Shown one piece after another: positions 29,007 to 38,179 of a stretch of DNA of 64,000 nt; the stretch's first letter is position 1; every line of letters begins with the position of its first letter. Position numbers and translations under genes: made by a program. This stretch comes from Halalkalibacter wakoensis JCM 9140 (GTDB taxonomy: Bacteria; Bacillota; Bacilli; Bacillales; Bacillaceae_D). The notes beneath the pieces are model-generated. The model was not told the DNA's origin, ran no database searches, and saw only the letters and a program-made list of their open reading frames with translations. The DNA lies in contig NZ_BAUT01000004.1 of assembly GCF_000513095.1 (NCBI RefSeq), positions 1 through 64,000 on the forward strand, written 5' to 3'.

Positions 29007-29577
29007 ATGTTGTTTCTTTTATCCATTTATCGACCCATTCTTTTGCTTCTAACCAGTTTTGTGCTCGTACCACATTAGTAGGTGATGGGAGACGATTATA
29101 AGGCGTGTCCATTAGTATGACAGGAATGTTGAATTCTTCAGCAATCGCGACGGCATTATCATGTTTATCTTCGAAGAAAATGTCCAATTGATGTTCTCGG
29201 ACAGCCTCAAGCTTATCATGTTTCCCAACTAACTCAATATGGTCATAAGGTACTGCTTTTGACATAAACCACTTTTGGGTGACATCAGATAAATGATTTC
29301 TTCTTGCTGTTATATAAATTAACTGATGATGTTTCGTCCATTCGTGTAAAATTGGTTCAGCGTGTTCTGCCAATTCTGCCTGTTCATAAATGAGACCTTC
29401 ATGTTGGCCCATCCATTCCCAAAATTGTTCTTCTGAAATATTTAAAATAGAAGTTAAGTCATATTCAGTTAAATCATCTAGCGTTAACGATTTATTAAAG
29501 TGTTTGTTTAAGTATGGAACAAATGTATTAGGGTCAGTAACGGTGCCGTCAATATCTAATCCAAATCTTTTTCTCAT
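29005..29577 (-). CDS. yqfW: HAD-family 5'-nucleotidase-like protein YqfW
   Basis: A 190-residue HAD phosphatase of the 5'(3')-deoxyribonucleotidase type. The nucleophile motif is LDIDGTVTD with D8 and D10, motif II is YITARR, and the acidic motif is DIFFEDKHDNA. The substrate has not been shown. GTGAGGTG precedes the ATG on the minus strand. The order zur-yqfW-yqfX-ispG is that of B. subtilis. Confidence 0.88.
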   Translation of the reverse strand: MRKRFGLDIDGTVTDPNTFVPYLNKHFNKSLTLDDLTEYDLTSILNISEEQFWEWMGQHEGLIYEQAELAEHAEPILHEWTKHHQLIYITARRNHLSDVTQKWFMSKAVPYDHIELVGKHDKLEAVREHQLDIFFEDKHDNAVAIAEEFNIPVILMDTPYNRLPSPTNVVRAQNWLEAKEWVDKWIKETT

Positions 29578-29738
29578 AATTCACCTCACGAATAATCAAA
29601 TTTCCTGTATAACGATACACGAAATTTGTAAAATGGTCTAGTGTATTTCCTCTATATGAAAAGTTTAACTCCAATAATTTTAACGATGAGCGTCATACTA
29701 TGACTGTTCCCCCGAAAAAAAGAAAGTGAGGGATTCGC

Positions 29739-30197
29739 ATGGCAGACCGAGAACATCCGAAAGATGAACCAATAAGGCTAGTTGATGAAGATGATCGTTC
29801 TTTAACATTGGTAAATAACCATGTTGAGGGCGGACGCTATGAAAATGGAAGAGAAGATACGCGTGACCTTTCATTAAATGAAGAAGAAAAAGATGAGACT
29901 TTTGTGACTGATTTCCAAGAGGAAACAGCTGCAGAATATGGAACAATCAATGGCTTGGAAAGAGATGAAACAGCAGATGCTAACGTCGATGATGCAACAG
30001 CAGGTCGAGGTGTAGGAACATTTGCGATCGTACTTTCCATATTGTCGTTATTCTTCTTACCAGTATTGCTTGGTGCAGCTGGGATTGTTATAGGTTTCGT
30101 TTCACGTCGTTATGGCTCCACTTCGCTAGGTAACTGGGCGATTGGTATTGGTGCTGTTTCGATTCTCATGACCGTCTTTTTCTCCCCATTTTTCTAA
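29739..30197 (+). CDS. yqfX: YqfX-like membrane protein
   Basis: A 152-residue protein with a long acidic, polar N-terminal part (1-90) and two hydrophobic helices near the C-terminus (about 95-118 and 130-150), with a glycine-rich loop between them (GAAGIVIGFVSRRYGS). This layout fits B. subtilis YqfX, also located next to yqfW and ispG. Its function is unknown. AGTGAGGG precedes the ATG. Confidence 0.78.
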   Translation: MADREHPKDEPIRLVDEDDRSLTLVNNHVEGGRYENGREDTRDLSLNEEEKDETFVTDFQEETAAEYGTINGLERDETADANVDDATAGRGVGTFAIVLSILSLFFLPVLLGAAGIVIGFVSRRYGSTSLGNWAIGIGAVSILMTVFFSPFF

Positions 30198-30224
30198 AAA
30201 ATGAGGAGACAGGGGAACAGAAAA

Positions 30225-30262
30225 AGAAAAAGCATAAGCTATTTAGCTTATGCTTTTTCTAA
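30225..30262. terminator. Bidirectional terminator between yqfX and ispG
   Basis: AGAAAAAGCATAAGC and GCTTATGCTTTTTCT (30225-30260) form a perfect stem. It includes the end of ispG. Confidence 0.85.
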
Positions 30263-31351
30263 TTCACGCTGTTTTTTAAAATACTCTTCAGCAATTTTAT
30301 CGATCTCTACCTTAAGCTCTTCAACCATAGTTTCTTCAGGTACTTTGCGAACTATTTCGCCTTTCATAAAGAGAAGTCCTTCACCGCGAGCACCAGCGAT
30401 TCCAATATCAGCTTCTCGTGCCTCGCCAGGACCATTTACAGCGCATCCTAAAACAGCTACCTTAATTGGGGCTTTTATGCTTGCAATGTATTCTTCTACC
30501 TCATTGGCAATGCTAATCAAATCAATTTCAATCCGTCCACAAGTCGGACAAGAAATTAGAGTAGCGGCGTTTGCGGCAAGACCAAATGATTTTAATAACT
30601 CTCTTGCCACTTTAACTTCCTCAACAGGATCAGCACTTAGAGAAATTCTCACTGTATTGCCAATACCCATATTTAAAATGGCGCCTAAACCAGCTGCACT
30701 TTTAATGGTACCTGCAAACAAAGTACCTGATTCTGTTATTCCTAAATGGAGAGGGTAGTCAAATGCTTTCGCTGCTTTTTCATAAGCTTCAATGGCTAAA
30801 TTTACGTCTGATGCTTTCATTGAGACAATAATGTCATGAAAGTCTAAATCTTCAAGAATTTTAATGTGATGAAGAGCACTTTCCACCATACCATCAGCTG
30901 TTGGGTACCCGTATTTTTCAAGGATGCGTTTTTCTAAAGAACCAGCATTTACTCCAATTCGAATTGGGATGCCTTTTTCTTTCGCTGCTTTTACAACAGC
31001 TTCGACCTTATGTCGCTTCCCGATGTTTCCTGGATTGATACGGATTTTATCTGCTCCGCCTTCAATTGCTTTTAGGGCAAGTTTATAGTCAAAGTGAATG
31101 TCAACAACTAATGGGATATTAATTTGTGCCTTTATATCAGCAATTGCTTCGGCTGCTCGCATATCTGGACAAGCTACACGGACTACTTGACAGCCAGCTT
31201 CTTCAAGTCGTTTTATTTCTGCAACAGTTGCTTCTACATCATGCGTTTTCGTTGTTGTCATGCTTTGAACAATTACTTCATTATTGCCACCAATCGTTAA
31301 ATTACCTACTTTAACGGGGCGTGTTTTCGTACGATGTGTTAGTTCGGTCAT
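30248..31351 (-). CDS. ispG: 4-hydroxy-3-methylbut-2-en-1-yl diphosphate synthase
   Basis: The penultimate MEP-pathway enzyme (GcpE), reductively opening MEcPP to HMBPP with a [4Fe-4S] cluster. A TIM barrel (about 1-260) is followed by the cluster domain with ligands C268, C271 (SCPTCGR), C303 ([10 protein letters not shown]) and E310. The length of 367 matches the bacterial two-domain form. TAAAGGAGCG precedes the ATG. Its product is the substrate of the ispH gene at 13,221-14,165. Confidence 0.97.
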   Translation of the reverse strand: MTELTHRTKTRPVKVGNLTIGGNNEVIVQSMTTTKTHDVEATVAEIKRLEEAGCQVVRVACPDMRAAEAIADIKAQINIPLVVDIHFDYKLALKAIEGGADKIRINPGNIGKRHKVEAVVKAAKEKGIPIRIGVNAGSLEKRILEKYGYPTADGMVESALHHIKILEDLDFHDIIVSMKASDVNLAIEAYEKAAKAFDYPLHLGITESGTLFAGTIKSAAGLGAILNMGIGNTVRISLSADPVEEVKVARELLKSFGLAANAATLISCPTCGRIEIDLISIANEVEEYIASIKAPIKVAVLGCAVNGPGEAREADIGIAGARGEGLLFMKGEIVRKVPEETMVEELKVEIDKIAEEYFKKQRELEKA

Positions 31352-31485
31352 TGACCAATCGCTCCTTTATTTTGAAGAGTCTACTCTTCACCTAGTCTCA
31401 ATAAAGAGAATCGCCCTTATTTTATCAATGACCGCAATTGTTTGGCAAGGATAAAGTAAAGGCGATGTTTGTAAATTTATGAAGT

Positions 31486-31839
31486 TTAATAATAAATAGG
31501 GAATAAATATGTTTCTCCAATTTTTATTTCTTCTGGTTTCGTCCCATCATTTAACTCTTGAAAATCATATACAATTTGTTGAATGGAAGCTGAAAGAGGT
31601 CCTTCATGAAGATGTTCGACAATGGATAATACGGTATTTCCTGGTTCGACTGTAATTTCTTGAAAAGGTTCAAATTCTTCTACCATTACTTCTTGAAGAT
31701 CATTATCGTCATTCATTTCTTCGTCTTGAGAAGGAGAGGTTACGTCCGATAATCCGTTGGGTAAAGTGCCAATCGTTAGGTCATAATAAGTGCTGTATAA
31801 AATAACGAGGATAATGAAAAAAACACCAATTCGTTTCAT
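31486..31839 (-). CDS. yqfZ: YqfZ-like secreted/anchored protein with LysM-like tail
   Basis: A 117-residue protein with an N-terminal hydrophobic helix (MKRIGVFFIILVILYSTYYD), an acidic middle and a C-terminal segment resembling a LysM motif (VEPGNTVLSIVEHL through IKIGETYLFPIYY). LysM binds peptidoglycan, so it probably sits at the outer face of the membrane or in the spore envelope. It lies upstream of ispG, as yqfZ does in B. subtilis. AAGGAGGAC precedes the ATG. Confidence 0.75.
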   Translation of the reverse strand: MKRIGVFFIILVILYSTYYDLTIGTLPNGLSDVTSPSQDEEMNDDNDLQEVMVEEFEPFQEITVEPGNTVLSIVEHLHEGPLSASIQQIVYDFQELNDGTKPEEIKIGETYLFPIYY

Positions 31840-31948
31840 ATGCTTGTCCTCCTTAAAATCTCATATCGTTTCATTTTGAGTATATGCAATTTATGGATGA
31901 TTATGACAAGATGCAGGAAAATAATTGCTATTGGGAAGGGTTGATCCT

Positions 31949-33169
31949 ATGAGTGAAAAACAACCGTCCTATGTTCTTTTTTTTATAGGACTTCTTCCTT
32001 TCATTATGGTTGTGGGAAATTCGATGTTTATTCTGTTAGTCCCGCAAATGCAATCAGATTTAGGCTTGACGACTGTAGAAGGGGGCTTATTGTTAACAAG
32101 CTTTTCTATTCCAGCTGCCCTATTAGTTCCGATAGGAGGTGTCGTATCAGATCGCTATGGCAGAAAACAAGTAGCTCTTATTGCATTAGCTCTCATCATG
32201 ATTGGATGTGTTGTATCATCAATAGGGGCAATGATGAATGAGGTCTCAGGGGCTTTTTCTATCTTAATCGTAGGGAGAGTTATTCAAGGGGTTGGAGCAG
32301 GTGCTGTGACACCGTTAGCTATGGCGTTTATAACTGATGTATTTGAAGGAGAACATAGAAATCGCGCTTTAGGTACGATTGAGGTATTTAATGGTGCAGG
32401 GAAAATTATAAGTCCGATATTAGGTGGAGTCATTTTGGCTTTTTCGTGGTACGGCAGTTTTGTATTATTTCTAGCTATTTGTTTGTTCGCATTTCTTGGA
32501 ATTATCCTGTTTACCAAAAGCGAATCGGCAAAAAAGATAAAGCAAGATGTGAACAAATCTAGAAGGCTTCATCAGTTCCTTATTACCGAATGGCGTTGGC
32601 TTGTACCTATTTTCACAGCTGGTTTTGTTGGAATGTTTCTTTTGTTTGGGTATTTGTTTTATTTTGCTTATTTACTTGAAATGACAGCGGGATACACACC
32701 CATTGTCAATGGCTTTTTACTAGCGATTCCTGTTCTTTTTATGACTATTCTGTCTTATTTCGCTTCGCGAGTATTAAAGGGGAATGTGAACAATTATAAA
32801 CGCGCTTTTCTTTATGGTGGGTTTACACTGATCTTCGCTTCTCTTATGATGATCATTAACAGTACTTTAGCATGGTTTGCCGTTTCAATAGCCATCTATT
32901 CAATAGGTTTGGGAATAATTCTGCCAGCAGCTAATTCTGCTTTAGCTAACGTGGTATCACCTTCTGAAAGGGGTGCTGTTTTTTCTCTTTATTCGATGAT
33001 TCGTTTCTTAGGAGTGGCATTAGGACCTCTTTGTTTTGGTTATTGGATTATAAATATTGAACAAATGATGTTTACTTCACTGTTTTTTGTCTCTTTGATT
33101 ATTGTGAGTTTTGTGTTCAGTTGGAATTGTTTCCCTTTAAGGAAAGATTGTTCTGTTACAGATCTTTAA
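31949..33169 (+). CDS. MFS transporter, drug:H+ antiporter type
   Basis: A 406-residue major facilitator with about 12 helices. The loop 2-3 signature DRYGRKQVAL is near residue 70, and the motif C-like segment in helix 5 (GAGKIISPILGGVI) suggests an exporter. The substrate is unknown. GGGAAGGG precedes ATG 31949; a frame open from 31925 starts ahead of that site. No regulator gene is adjacent. Confidence 0.82.
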   Translation: MSEKQPSYVLFFIGLLPFIMVVGNSMFILLVPQMQSDLGLTTVEGGLLLTSFSIPAALLVPIGGVVSDRYGRKQVALIALALIMIGCVVSSIGAMMNEVSGAFSILIVGRVIQGVGAGAVTPLAMAFITDVFEGEHRNRALGTIEVFNGAGKIISPILGGVILAFSWYGSFVLFLAICLFAFLGIILFTKSESAKKIKQDVNKSRRLHQFLITEWRWLVPIFTAGFVGMFLLFGYLFYFAYLLEMTAGYTPIVNGFLLAIPVLFMTILSYFASRVLKGNVNNYKRAFLYGGFTLIFASLMMIINSTLAWFAVSIAIYSIGLGIILPAANSALANVVSPSERGAVFSLYSMIRFLGVALGPLCFGYWIINIEQMMFTSLFFVSLIIVSFVFSWNCFPLRKDCSVTDL

Positions 33170-33306
33170 TGTAAATACAAAAAATGAGCCAAAAGTACCT
33201 TTCTATTAAAGAGAAAAAAGTGTTTCTTATTTAGTAGAGCACTCGTCTTATTTACGAATGCGTGACGAACGATTTAAAGCGTTCGTCGATAAAGGAGAAG
33301 ATGAAA

Positions 33307-34182
33307 ATGAAGTTGAAATGGAAAAAGTTTATAGCTTTTACGCTTGTCTTAACACTATTATTTCCGATGTTTGTTAGTGCAGATGCCATTCCTGGAGATG
33401 TGATCATTACATTGGGAGAAGATTTGTCCCAATCACAGAGACAGGCATTGTTAAATGAAATGGGCGCAACAGAAGACGACACCATTATCTATGTGACAAA
33501 TGAAGAAGAGCATCAATATCTGGGAAATTATATTAGTGCAGCAAGAATTGGTACAAATGCGTTATCTTCCTCTAAAATTACGATAGGGGAAGAAGGTTCT
33601 GGGCTAGCAGTCGAATCAAACAATATTAACTGGGTATCAGATGAAATGTATGCGAATGCTCTGATTACGGCTGGAGTAGAGGATGCTGATATTTATATTA
33701 CTGCGCCTATTTCAGTTTCAGGAACAGCGGCGCTAACTGGGTTAATAAAGGCATATGAAATTGCGGCAGAAATTGAAATTCCAGAAGAGCAAAAGCAAAT
33801 TGCAAATGAAGAATTAATTCGTACAGGTGAATTAAGTGATTCAATTGGCATGGAAGAAGCTACGGAGTTAATGAATCGAATCAAAGAAGAAATTGCAACT
33901 AACCCAGTTGAAACAGAAGAGGACCTTCGTGAGTTAATTAGGAGAATTGCAGCTGAACTTGGAATTACTTTAACAGATGAAGAGTTAGATGGTTTAGTGT
34001 CATTGTTTATGCGCATGAAAGACTTAAACATTGACTGGAATCAAGTACAAGATCAAATCTCAAGAGTACGTGACAATTTAGGGGATTTTTTGAATCGAGA
34101 AGAGACACAAGGTTTTATTCGCAACTTTTTGGATTTAATAAATCGTTTAATTGATTCCCTTCGAGGTTTATTTAGTTCATAA
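33307..34182 (+). CDS. DUF1002 exported protein (YpuA-like)
   Basis: A 291-residue protein with a signal peptide (KKFIAFTLVLTLLFPMFVSADA) and the DUF1002 fold; the family includes B. subtilis YpuA. The segment GDVIITLGEDLSQSQR follows cleavage, and the C-terminal half is acidic and helical. AAAGGAG lies three bases before ATG 33301 and nine before ATG 33307, so the latter is used. Its function is unknown, probably at the cell surface. An 8-bp hairpin lies directly upstream. Confidence 0.82.
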   Translation: MKLKWKKFIAFTLVLTLLFPMFVSADAIPGDVIITLGEDLSQSQRQALLNEMGATEDDTIIYVTNEEEHQYLGNYISAARIGTNALSSSKITIGEEGSGLAVESNNINWVSDEMYANALITAGVEDADIYITAPISVSGTAALTGLIKAYEIAAEIEIPEEQKQIANEELIRTGELSDSIGMEEATELMNRIKEEIATNPVETEEDLRELIRRIAAELGITLTDEELDGLVSLFMRMKDLNIDWNQVQDQISRVRDNLGDFLNREETQGFIRNFLDLINRLIDSLRGLFSS

Positions 34183-34185
34183 TGG

Positions 34186-34208
34186 GAGAGGGAAACCTCT
34201 CTTTTTTT
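34186..34208 (+). terminator. Terminator of the DUF1002 gene
   Basis: GAGAGG (34186-34191) and CCTCTC (34196-34201) with a GAAA loop, followed by seven T. Confidence 0.85.
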
Positions 34209-34273
34209 GTCTTTAAAAATAATGAAACGGAATGTTTTGTCATACGTAAAAATAAGGAAAGGAGGAAGAGACT

Positions 34274-34924
34274 ATGGAGTGGTTAGATACGCCAAGTATT
34301 GGATTCATTGTTGTGTTTTTAGGAACTTTATTTTTGATTGGTGAGCTATTAGTTCGGGTAAAAGGTCTTTTTGCTATATTAGGGGTTGCCATTATGGCTA
34401 CGTATTTCTCTTATCACCTTACTGGAGATGTGGGACTGTGGGTAGTCATTTTATACATGGTTGGTCTCGCGCTTATTGTGATTGACGGAAAAGTGATAAC
34501 GGATGGGACAGTGGCTCTTCTGGGCGTCGTTCTAATGATTATCGGTCTAGCTGTTCCAGCACCATCATTTCTTTATGGAGTATTGGTTTCCATGGGGTTT
34601 ATTATCGGAGGATTTAGTTCAGCTCTTTTCTTGAAAGTATTTCCCTCGAGAAATTTATGGGCGAAGATGACGCTGAAGGATAAGCTAACAAGTGAATTAG
34701 GGTATAACTCAATAAATGAACAATATCATGAGCTTGTTGGGAAAAAAGGGAGAACTTTAAGCTCATTTCGGCCAACTGGGACAATTGAAATTGACGGGGA
34801 GCAATATAGTGCAACAAGTGGAGGAAGCTGGATTGAACCAAATAAAGACATCGTGATTGTATCAGTTGATGGTACGAGAATTGTGATAAAAAAGATAGAC
34901 GATGAAGAGGAAAAAAATGATTGA
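34274..34924 (+). CDS. NfeD-like membrane protein
   Basis: A 216-residue protein with four to five hydrophobic helices (about 8-28, 33-48, 55-72, 78-95, 100-120) and a soluble C-terminal domain (about 150-210, with GKKGRTLSSFRPTGTIEIDG) resembling the OB-fold of NfeD proteins. Such proteins associate with flotillin/SPFH partners in membrane microdomains, but no SPFH gene is beside this one. GGAAAGGAGGAAG precedes the ATG. Confidence 0.8.
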   Translation: MEWLDTPSIGFIVVFLGTLFLIGELLVRVKGLFAILGVAIMATYFSYHLTGDVGLWVVILYMVGLALIVIDGKVITDGTVALLGVVLMIIGLAVPAPSFLYGVLVSMGFIIGGFSSALFLKVFPSRNLWAKMTLKDKLTSELGYNSINEQYHELVGKKGRTLSSFRPTGTIEIDGEQYSATSGGSWIEPNKDIVIVSVDGTRIVIKKIDDEEEKND

Positions 34925-34950
34925 TCATTTTTACTTTTCTATCAGCAATA

Positions 34951-34990
34951 AGGCTACTAGAGGGAAGGCTGTCCCTTTAGTAGCCTTTCT
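34951..34990. terminator. Bidirectional terminator
   Basis: AGGCTACTAGAGGGA (34951-34965) pairs with TCCCTTTAGTAGCCT (34972-34986), followed by TTCT, between the convergent nfeD-like and yqgB genes. Confidence 0.75.
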
Positions 34991-34994
34991 AATA

Positions 34995-35762
34995 TTAAAC
35001 CTGTCTTTTCTTCGGGAGAGGAATGGACCGAATGGCTAAGAAAACAATCAAGAACGTTGAAGCGGCAAACGCACTGAATGGAATTGATAAAATAAGAGTA
35101 TCCATCCAATAAAGGAGAATAACCGGCATAGTCAAGGCATGTGCTGTAATGATCCACATATGACGATATTCTAACTTCCGTTTACCTTTTACAAGAAGAG
35201 CAAGATAGGCAAGAATCGTAATTCCAAGATAGGCAAGCCCAGCTAATCCGACATAAAGCAAAGCCGTAATGATGATAAGTAAAATGGGCAAGAAACTTTG
35301 TAATTGATTCACACGTTCGATAAGTTCTTCTTTTGAGAGTTCCTGCAACCCTAATACGGCATAGGAAACTGATTGGGTTTGTCCATCTGAGATAAATAAA
35401 AATTCATTTTGTAAAAGGGCAATGCCTTCATTCATTGTAAGTAACTCCTCTTCCTTAAAAGAAGCAGATGGATCGATTAAAAAGAATCCCTCACTAAACT
35501 CAGTTAATAGATATGGCTCGTTTGCTTCCCACACTAATGCACCATCCTTTAAATGGAAATTGGGCGAATTGTATTCTAACATTCGCTCAAGCTGTTGAAT
35601 ACTTGTGACAGTTGAAGCGTTAAACGAGATAAAATATGGAATACTTGCTATAAAAATGATAAATAAAACATAAGCAATTGTCGTTGTAATGGGTCGAAAA
35701 CGACTATAAGCTATCACTTTTTTGCTATAAAAGCTTTTAAAAAACCATTCCCAGAAATTCAT
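34995..35762 (-). CDS. yqgB: DUF1189 membrane protein (YqgB-like)
   Basis: A 255-residue membrane protein: one helix near the N-terminus (about 28-48), an extracytoplasmic domain (about 50-155) and three or more helices in the C-terminal half. It fits DUF1189, to which B. subtilis YqgB belongs, and lies just before sodA and pbpA as in that genome. Its function is unknown. AATGAGGAGTG precedes the ATG. Confidence 0.7.
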   Translation of the reverse strand: MNFWEWFFKSFYSKKVIAYSRFRPITTTIAYVLFIIFIASIPYFISFNASTVTSIQQLERMLEYNSPNFHLKDGALVWEANEPYLLTEFSEGFFLIDPSASFKEEELLTMNEGIALLQNEFLFISDGQTQSVSYAVLGLQELSKEELIERVNQLQSFLPILLIIITALLYVGLAGLAYLGITILAYLALLVKGKRKLEYRHMWIITAHALTMPVILLYWMDTLILSIPFSAFAASTFLIVFLAIRSIPLPKKRQV

Positions 35763-35898
35763 TTATTTCACTCCTCATTCTTCGTTATTTTACCGAATCG
35801 TTCGTGAAAATGCCATCATTGACTTTTAGAACATTATGTTTGAAAAACGTTATTTTTTAGCTGGTCGAAATAAATAGTGACAACTTGATAATTTACTG

Positions 35899-35926
35899 TT
35901 TACAAACCATTCATAAATGCTTAATA
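35899..35926 (+). promoter_or_regulatory. Candidate PhoP box
   Basis: Three hexamers, TTTACA, TTCATA and TTAATA, follow each other with exact 5-base spacers (11-base period), the layout of PhoP~P binding sites (TTWACA repeats). They lie 72 bases ahead of a Na/Pi cotransporter gene, so phosphate-starvation control is plausible. Only the first repeat is a perfect match. Confidence 0.4.
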
Positions 35927-35997
35927 ATAGATTGGGTGTCCATGTTGATGTTTGTCGAAAATTGAATTTGATTTACAAGATGAAGGGATGAGGATTT

Positions 35998-37623
35998 GTG
36001 GATTTACAAACGATCTTGTTCATGTTTTTTGGTGGACTTGGAATTTTCCTTTTTGGTATTAAATACATGGGGGATGGCTTACAAAAAGTTGCAGGGGAAG
36101 GCTTGCGGGATGTTCTAGATAAATTTACTACAAATCCCGTTATGGGCGTATTTGCAGGGTTGTTCGTTACGGTACTTCTTCAAACGAGTACGGGAACAAC
36201 GGTTTTAACAATTGGTCTTGTAAATGCAGGGTTTATGACTTTAAAGCAAGCAATTGGTGTTATTATGGGCGCCAATATTGGGACAACTGTTACAGCATTT
36301 ATTATTGGAATCAAAATATCTGCTTATGCTCTACCAATTATTGCGGTTGGAGCAGCGTTAATCTTTTTTATTAAAGCGAAAAAAGTGAATAATTATGGAC
36401 AAGTCGTTTTTGGGTTTGGAGCACTTTTTTACGGTCTAGAACTGATGGGAAATGGGCTAAAACCGCTTCGAGAACTCGAAGCGTTTGCTGAGCTTACTGT
36501 AAGTATGAGTGAGAATCCATTACTTGGTGTTCTAATTGGAACCATCTTTACCGTAGCTGTTCAAAGTTCAAGTGCATCGATTGGTTTATTACAACAATTA
36601 TATGAGCAAGGAGCAATGGGACTAGATGCTGCATTACCAGTATTGTTTGGTGATAATATCGGGACTACCATTACGGCAATATTAGCAGCAATTGGGGCAT
36701 CTGTTGCTGCCAAGCGAGCAGCTCTTACGCATGTTATCTTTAATTTAATTGGAACAATTATTGTACTAATCATTTATCCGTTTTTCTTTCAATTTATTAG
36801 TTTTCTTGCGGTTGAATTGGGTCTTAACCGGCCGATGACCATTGCCTTTGCACATGGGATATTTAATGTTTCAAATACGATGATTCAATTGCCGTTTGTT
36901 GCCATTTTGGCCATTATCGTGACAAAGCTTGTACCAGGCGAAGAGTATAGCATTGAGTATAAAGCAAAGCACCTCGATCCTCGCTTTATCGGGAGTTCGC
37001 CAGCGATTGCACTTGGTCAAGCGAAACAAGAAGTGCTACGTATGGCTGAGTTTTCGGAAAGAGGACTTTATGAAGTAAGCCAATACCTTGAAAATGGCCA
37101 GAAGCGTCATGCGGAAATGTCTATTCAATTTGAGGAAGCCATTAATAATTTAGACCGAAAAATTACAGATTATTTAATACAAATTTCTTCTCGTTCTTTA
37201 TCAGCTCATGATTCCAAGCTACATTCGATGCTAATGGATACAGTTCGTGACATTGAACGAATTGGTGATCATATAGAAAATATTGTCGAATTAAAAGACT
37301 ATCAGAAAGTTAACAAAGTTCATATTTCTGATAAAGCATTAGAGGATTTACGGGAAATGTCAGAATTAACTCTCGAAACGTTAAGAGAGGCGATCCAGTC
37401 ATTGGAGCTTATTGATGGTGATTTAGCACGTTCTGTATTAGAGAAAGAAGAAAAGATCGATAAAATGGAAAGAAAGCTTCGGAAGCAACATATCCAACGC
37501 GTTAATGACGGAAAGTGCTCTGGGGCAGCTGGAATTGTTTTTGTTGATATTGTAAGTAACCTAGAAAGAATTGGAGATCATTCTGTCAACATTGCCGAAG
37601 CTGTTATTGGGGAAGAACATTAA
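35998..37623 (+). CDS. Na+/phosphate cotransporter with PhoU-like domain
   Basis: A 541-residue protein of the NptA/YjbB family. The membrane part (about 1-310) holds two inverted repeats with QTSTGTTVLTIGLVNAG and QSSSASIGLLQQL, the Na/Pi repeat signatures. The C-terminal third (about 340-540) is a PhoU-like helical domain with two similar halves (DTVRDIERIGDHIENI and DIVSNLERIGDHSVNIAE). It would import phosphate with sodium, fitting an alkaliphile. The start is GTG 35998 after GGGATGAGG. Confidence 0.92.
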   Translation: MDLQTILFMFFGGLGIFLFGIKYMGDGLQKVAGEGLRDVLDKFTTNPVMGVFAGLFVTVLLQTSTGTTVLTIGLVNAGFMTLKQAIGVIMGANIGTTVTAFIIGIKISAYALPIIAVGAALIFFIKAKKVNNYGQVVFGFGALFYGLELMGNGLKPLRELEAFAELTVSMSENPLLGVLIGTIFTVAVQSSSASIGLLQQLYEQGAMGLDAALPVLFGDNIGTTITAILAAIGASVAAKRAALTHVIFNLIGTIIVLIIYPFFFQFISFLAVELGLNRPMTIAFAHGIFNVSNTMIQLPFVAILAIIVTKLVPGEEYSIEYKAKHLDPRFIGSSPAIALGQAKQEVLRMAEFSERGLYEVSQYLENGQKRHAEMSIQFEEAINNLDRKITDYLIQISSRSLSAHDSKLHSMLMDTVRDIERIGDHIENIVELKDYQKVNKVHISDKALEDLREMSELTLETLREAIQSLELIDGDLARSVLEKEEKIDKMERKLRKQHIQRVNDGKCSGAAGIVFVDIVSNLERIGDHSVNIAEAVIGEEH

Positions 37624-37629
37624 CATTGT

Positions 37630-37671
37630 AGAATGGTCATCAACAAGATACGTTGATGACCATTCTTTTTG
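37630..37671 (+). terminator. Terminator of the Na/Pi gene
   Basis: AGAATGGTCATCAAC (37630-37644) and GTTGATGACCATTCT (37652-37666) are perfect arms followed by TTTTT. Confidence 0.9.
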
Positions 37672-37765
37672 ATTGAAAAAATATGCTTGTTTAATAAAAA
37701 AAATTATGGTAAGTTATATCAGGGTTAACGTTTAGTAGTTTTTAAAAGAAATTCACAAAAAAATG

Positions 37766-37794
37766 TTGACGTAAAAGAGGTTAAGTGATAAGAT
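37766..37794 (+). promoter_or_regulatory. Promoter of the tRNA cluster
   Basis: TTGACG (37766-37771), a 17-base spacer and TAAGAT (37789-37794), 23 bases ahead of the first tRNA. Confidence 0.6.
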
Positions 37795-37817
37795 AATTCT
37801 TGTCTCTTAAAAGACAT

Positions 37818-37892
37818 TCCACAGTAGCTCAGTGGTAGAGCAATCGGCTGTTAACCGATCGGTCGTAGGTTCGAGTCCTACCTGTGGAGCCA
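37818..37892 (+). tRNA. tRNA-Asn (GTT)
   Basis: Acceptor TCCACAG pairs with CTGTGGA, the anticodon loop is CTGTTAA with GTT, the T loop is GGTTCGAGTCC, and CCA is encoded. Confidence 0.96.
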
Positions 37893-37896
37893 TTAT

Positions 37897-37970
37897 GGCG
37901 GTGTAGCTCAGCTGGCTAGAGCGTACGGTTCATACCCGTGAGGTCGTGGGTTCGACTCCCTCCGCCGCTA
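37897..37970 (+). tRNA. tRNA-Met (CAT), elongator
   Basis: The acceptor GGCGGTG pairs with CGCCGCT (G-U at the first pair), which fits elongator rather than initiator tRNA; anticodon CAT in GGTTCATACC. After the discriminator A only one C is encoded, then TTTT, so CCA must be added after transcription, unlike the other four tRNAs here. Confidence 0.93.
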
Positions 37971-37992
37971 CTTTTAATTAAATAAGTTTTAC

Positions 37993-38069
37993 GGCGGTTG
38001 TGGCGAAGTGGTTAACGCACCGGATTGTGATTCCGGCATTCGTGGGTTCAATTCCCATCAGCCGCCCCA
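37993..38069 (+). tRNA. tRNA-His (GTG)
   Basis: Anticodon GTG in GATTGTGATT. The extra 5' G (37993) faces C73, the histidine identity feature. CCA is encoded. Confidence 0.95.
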
Positions 38070-38073
38070 TAGA

Positions 38074-38150
38074 GGACCCTTAGCTCAGTTGGTCAGAGCA
38101 GTCGGCTCATAACCGATCGGTCGTAGGTTCGAGTCCTACAGGGTCCACCA
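38074..38150 (+). tRNA. tRNA-Ile2 (CAT, lysidine type)
   Basis: Anticodon CAT in GGCTCATAACC. The body GGACCCTTAGCTCAG with C4 and C5 and the T arm match the B. subtilis tRNA-Ile whose C34 is changed to lysidine by TilS, rather than tRNA-Met. CCA is encoded. The Ile2 call rests on similarity recalled from memory. Confidence 0.82.
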
Positions 38151-38179
38151 ACTATACTTAGCTGTAAAGCTGTTTTCGT

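Noticed and set aside
30201-30758. 185-residue open frame antisense to ispG
   Set aside because: A shadow of the conserved ispG frame, with low-complexity Ser/Pro composition.
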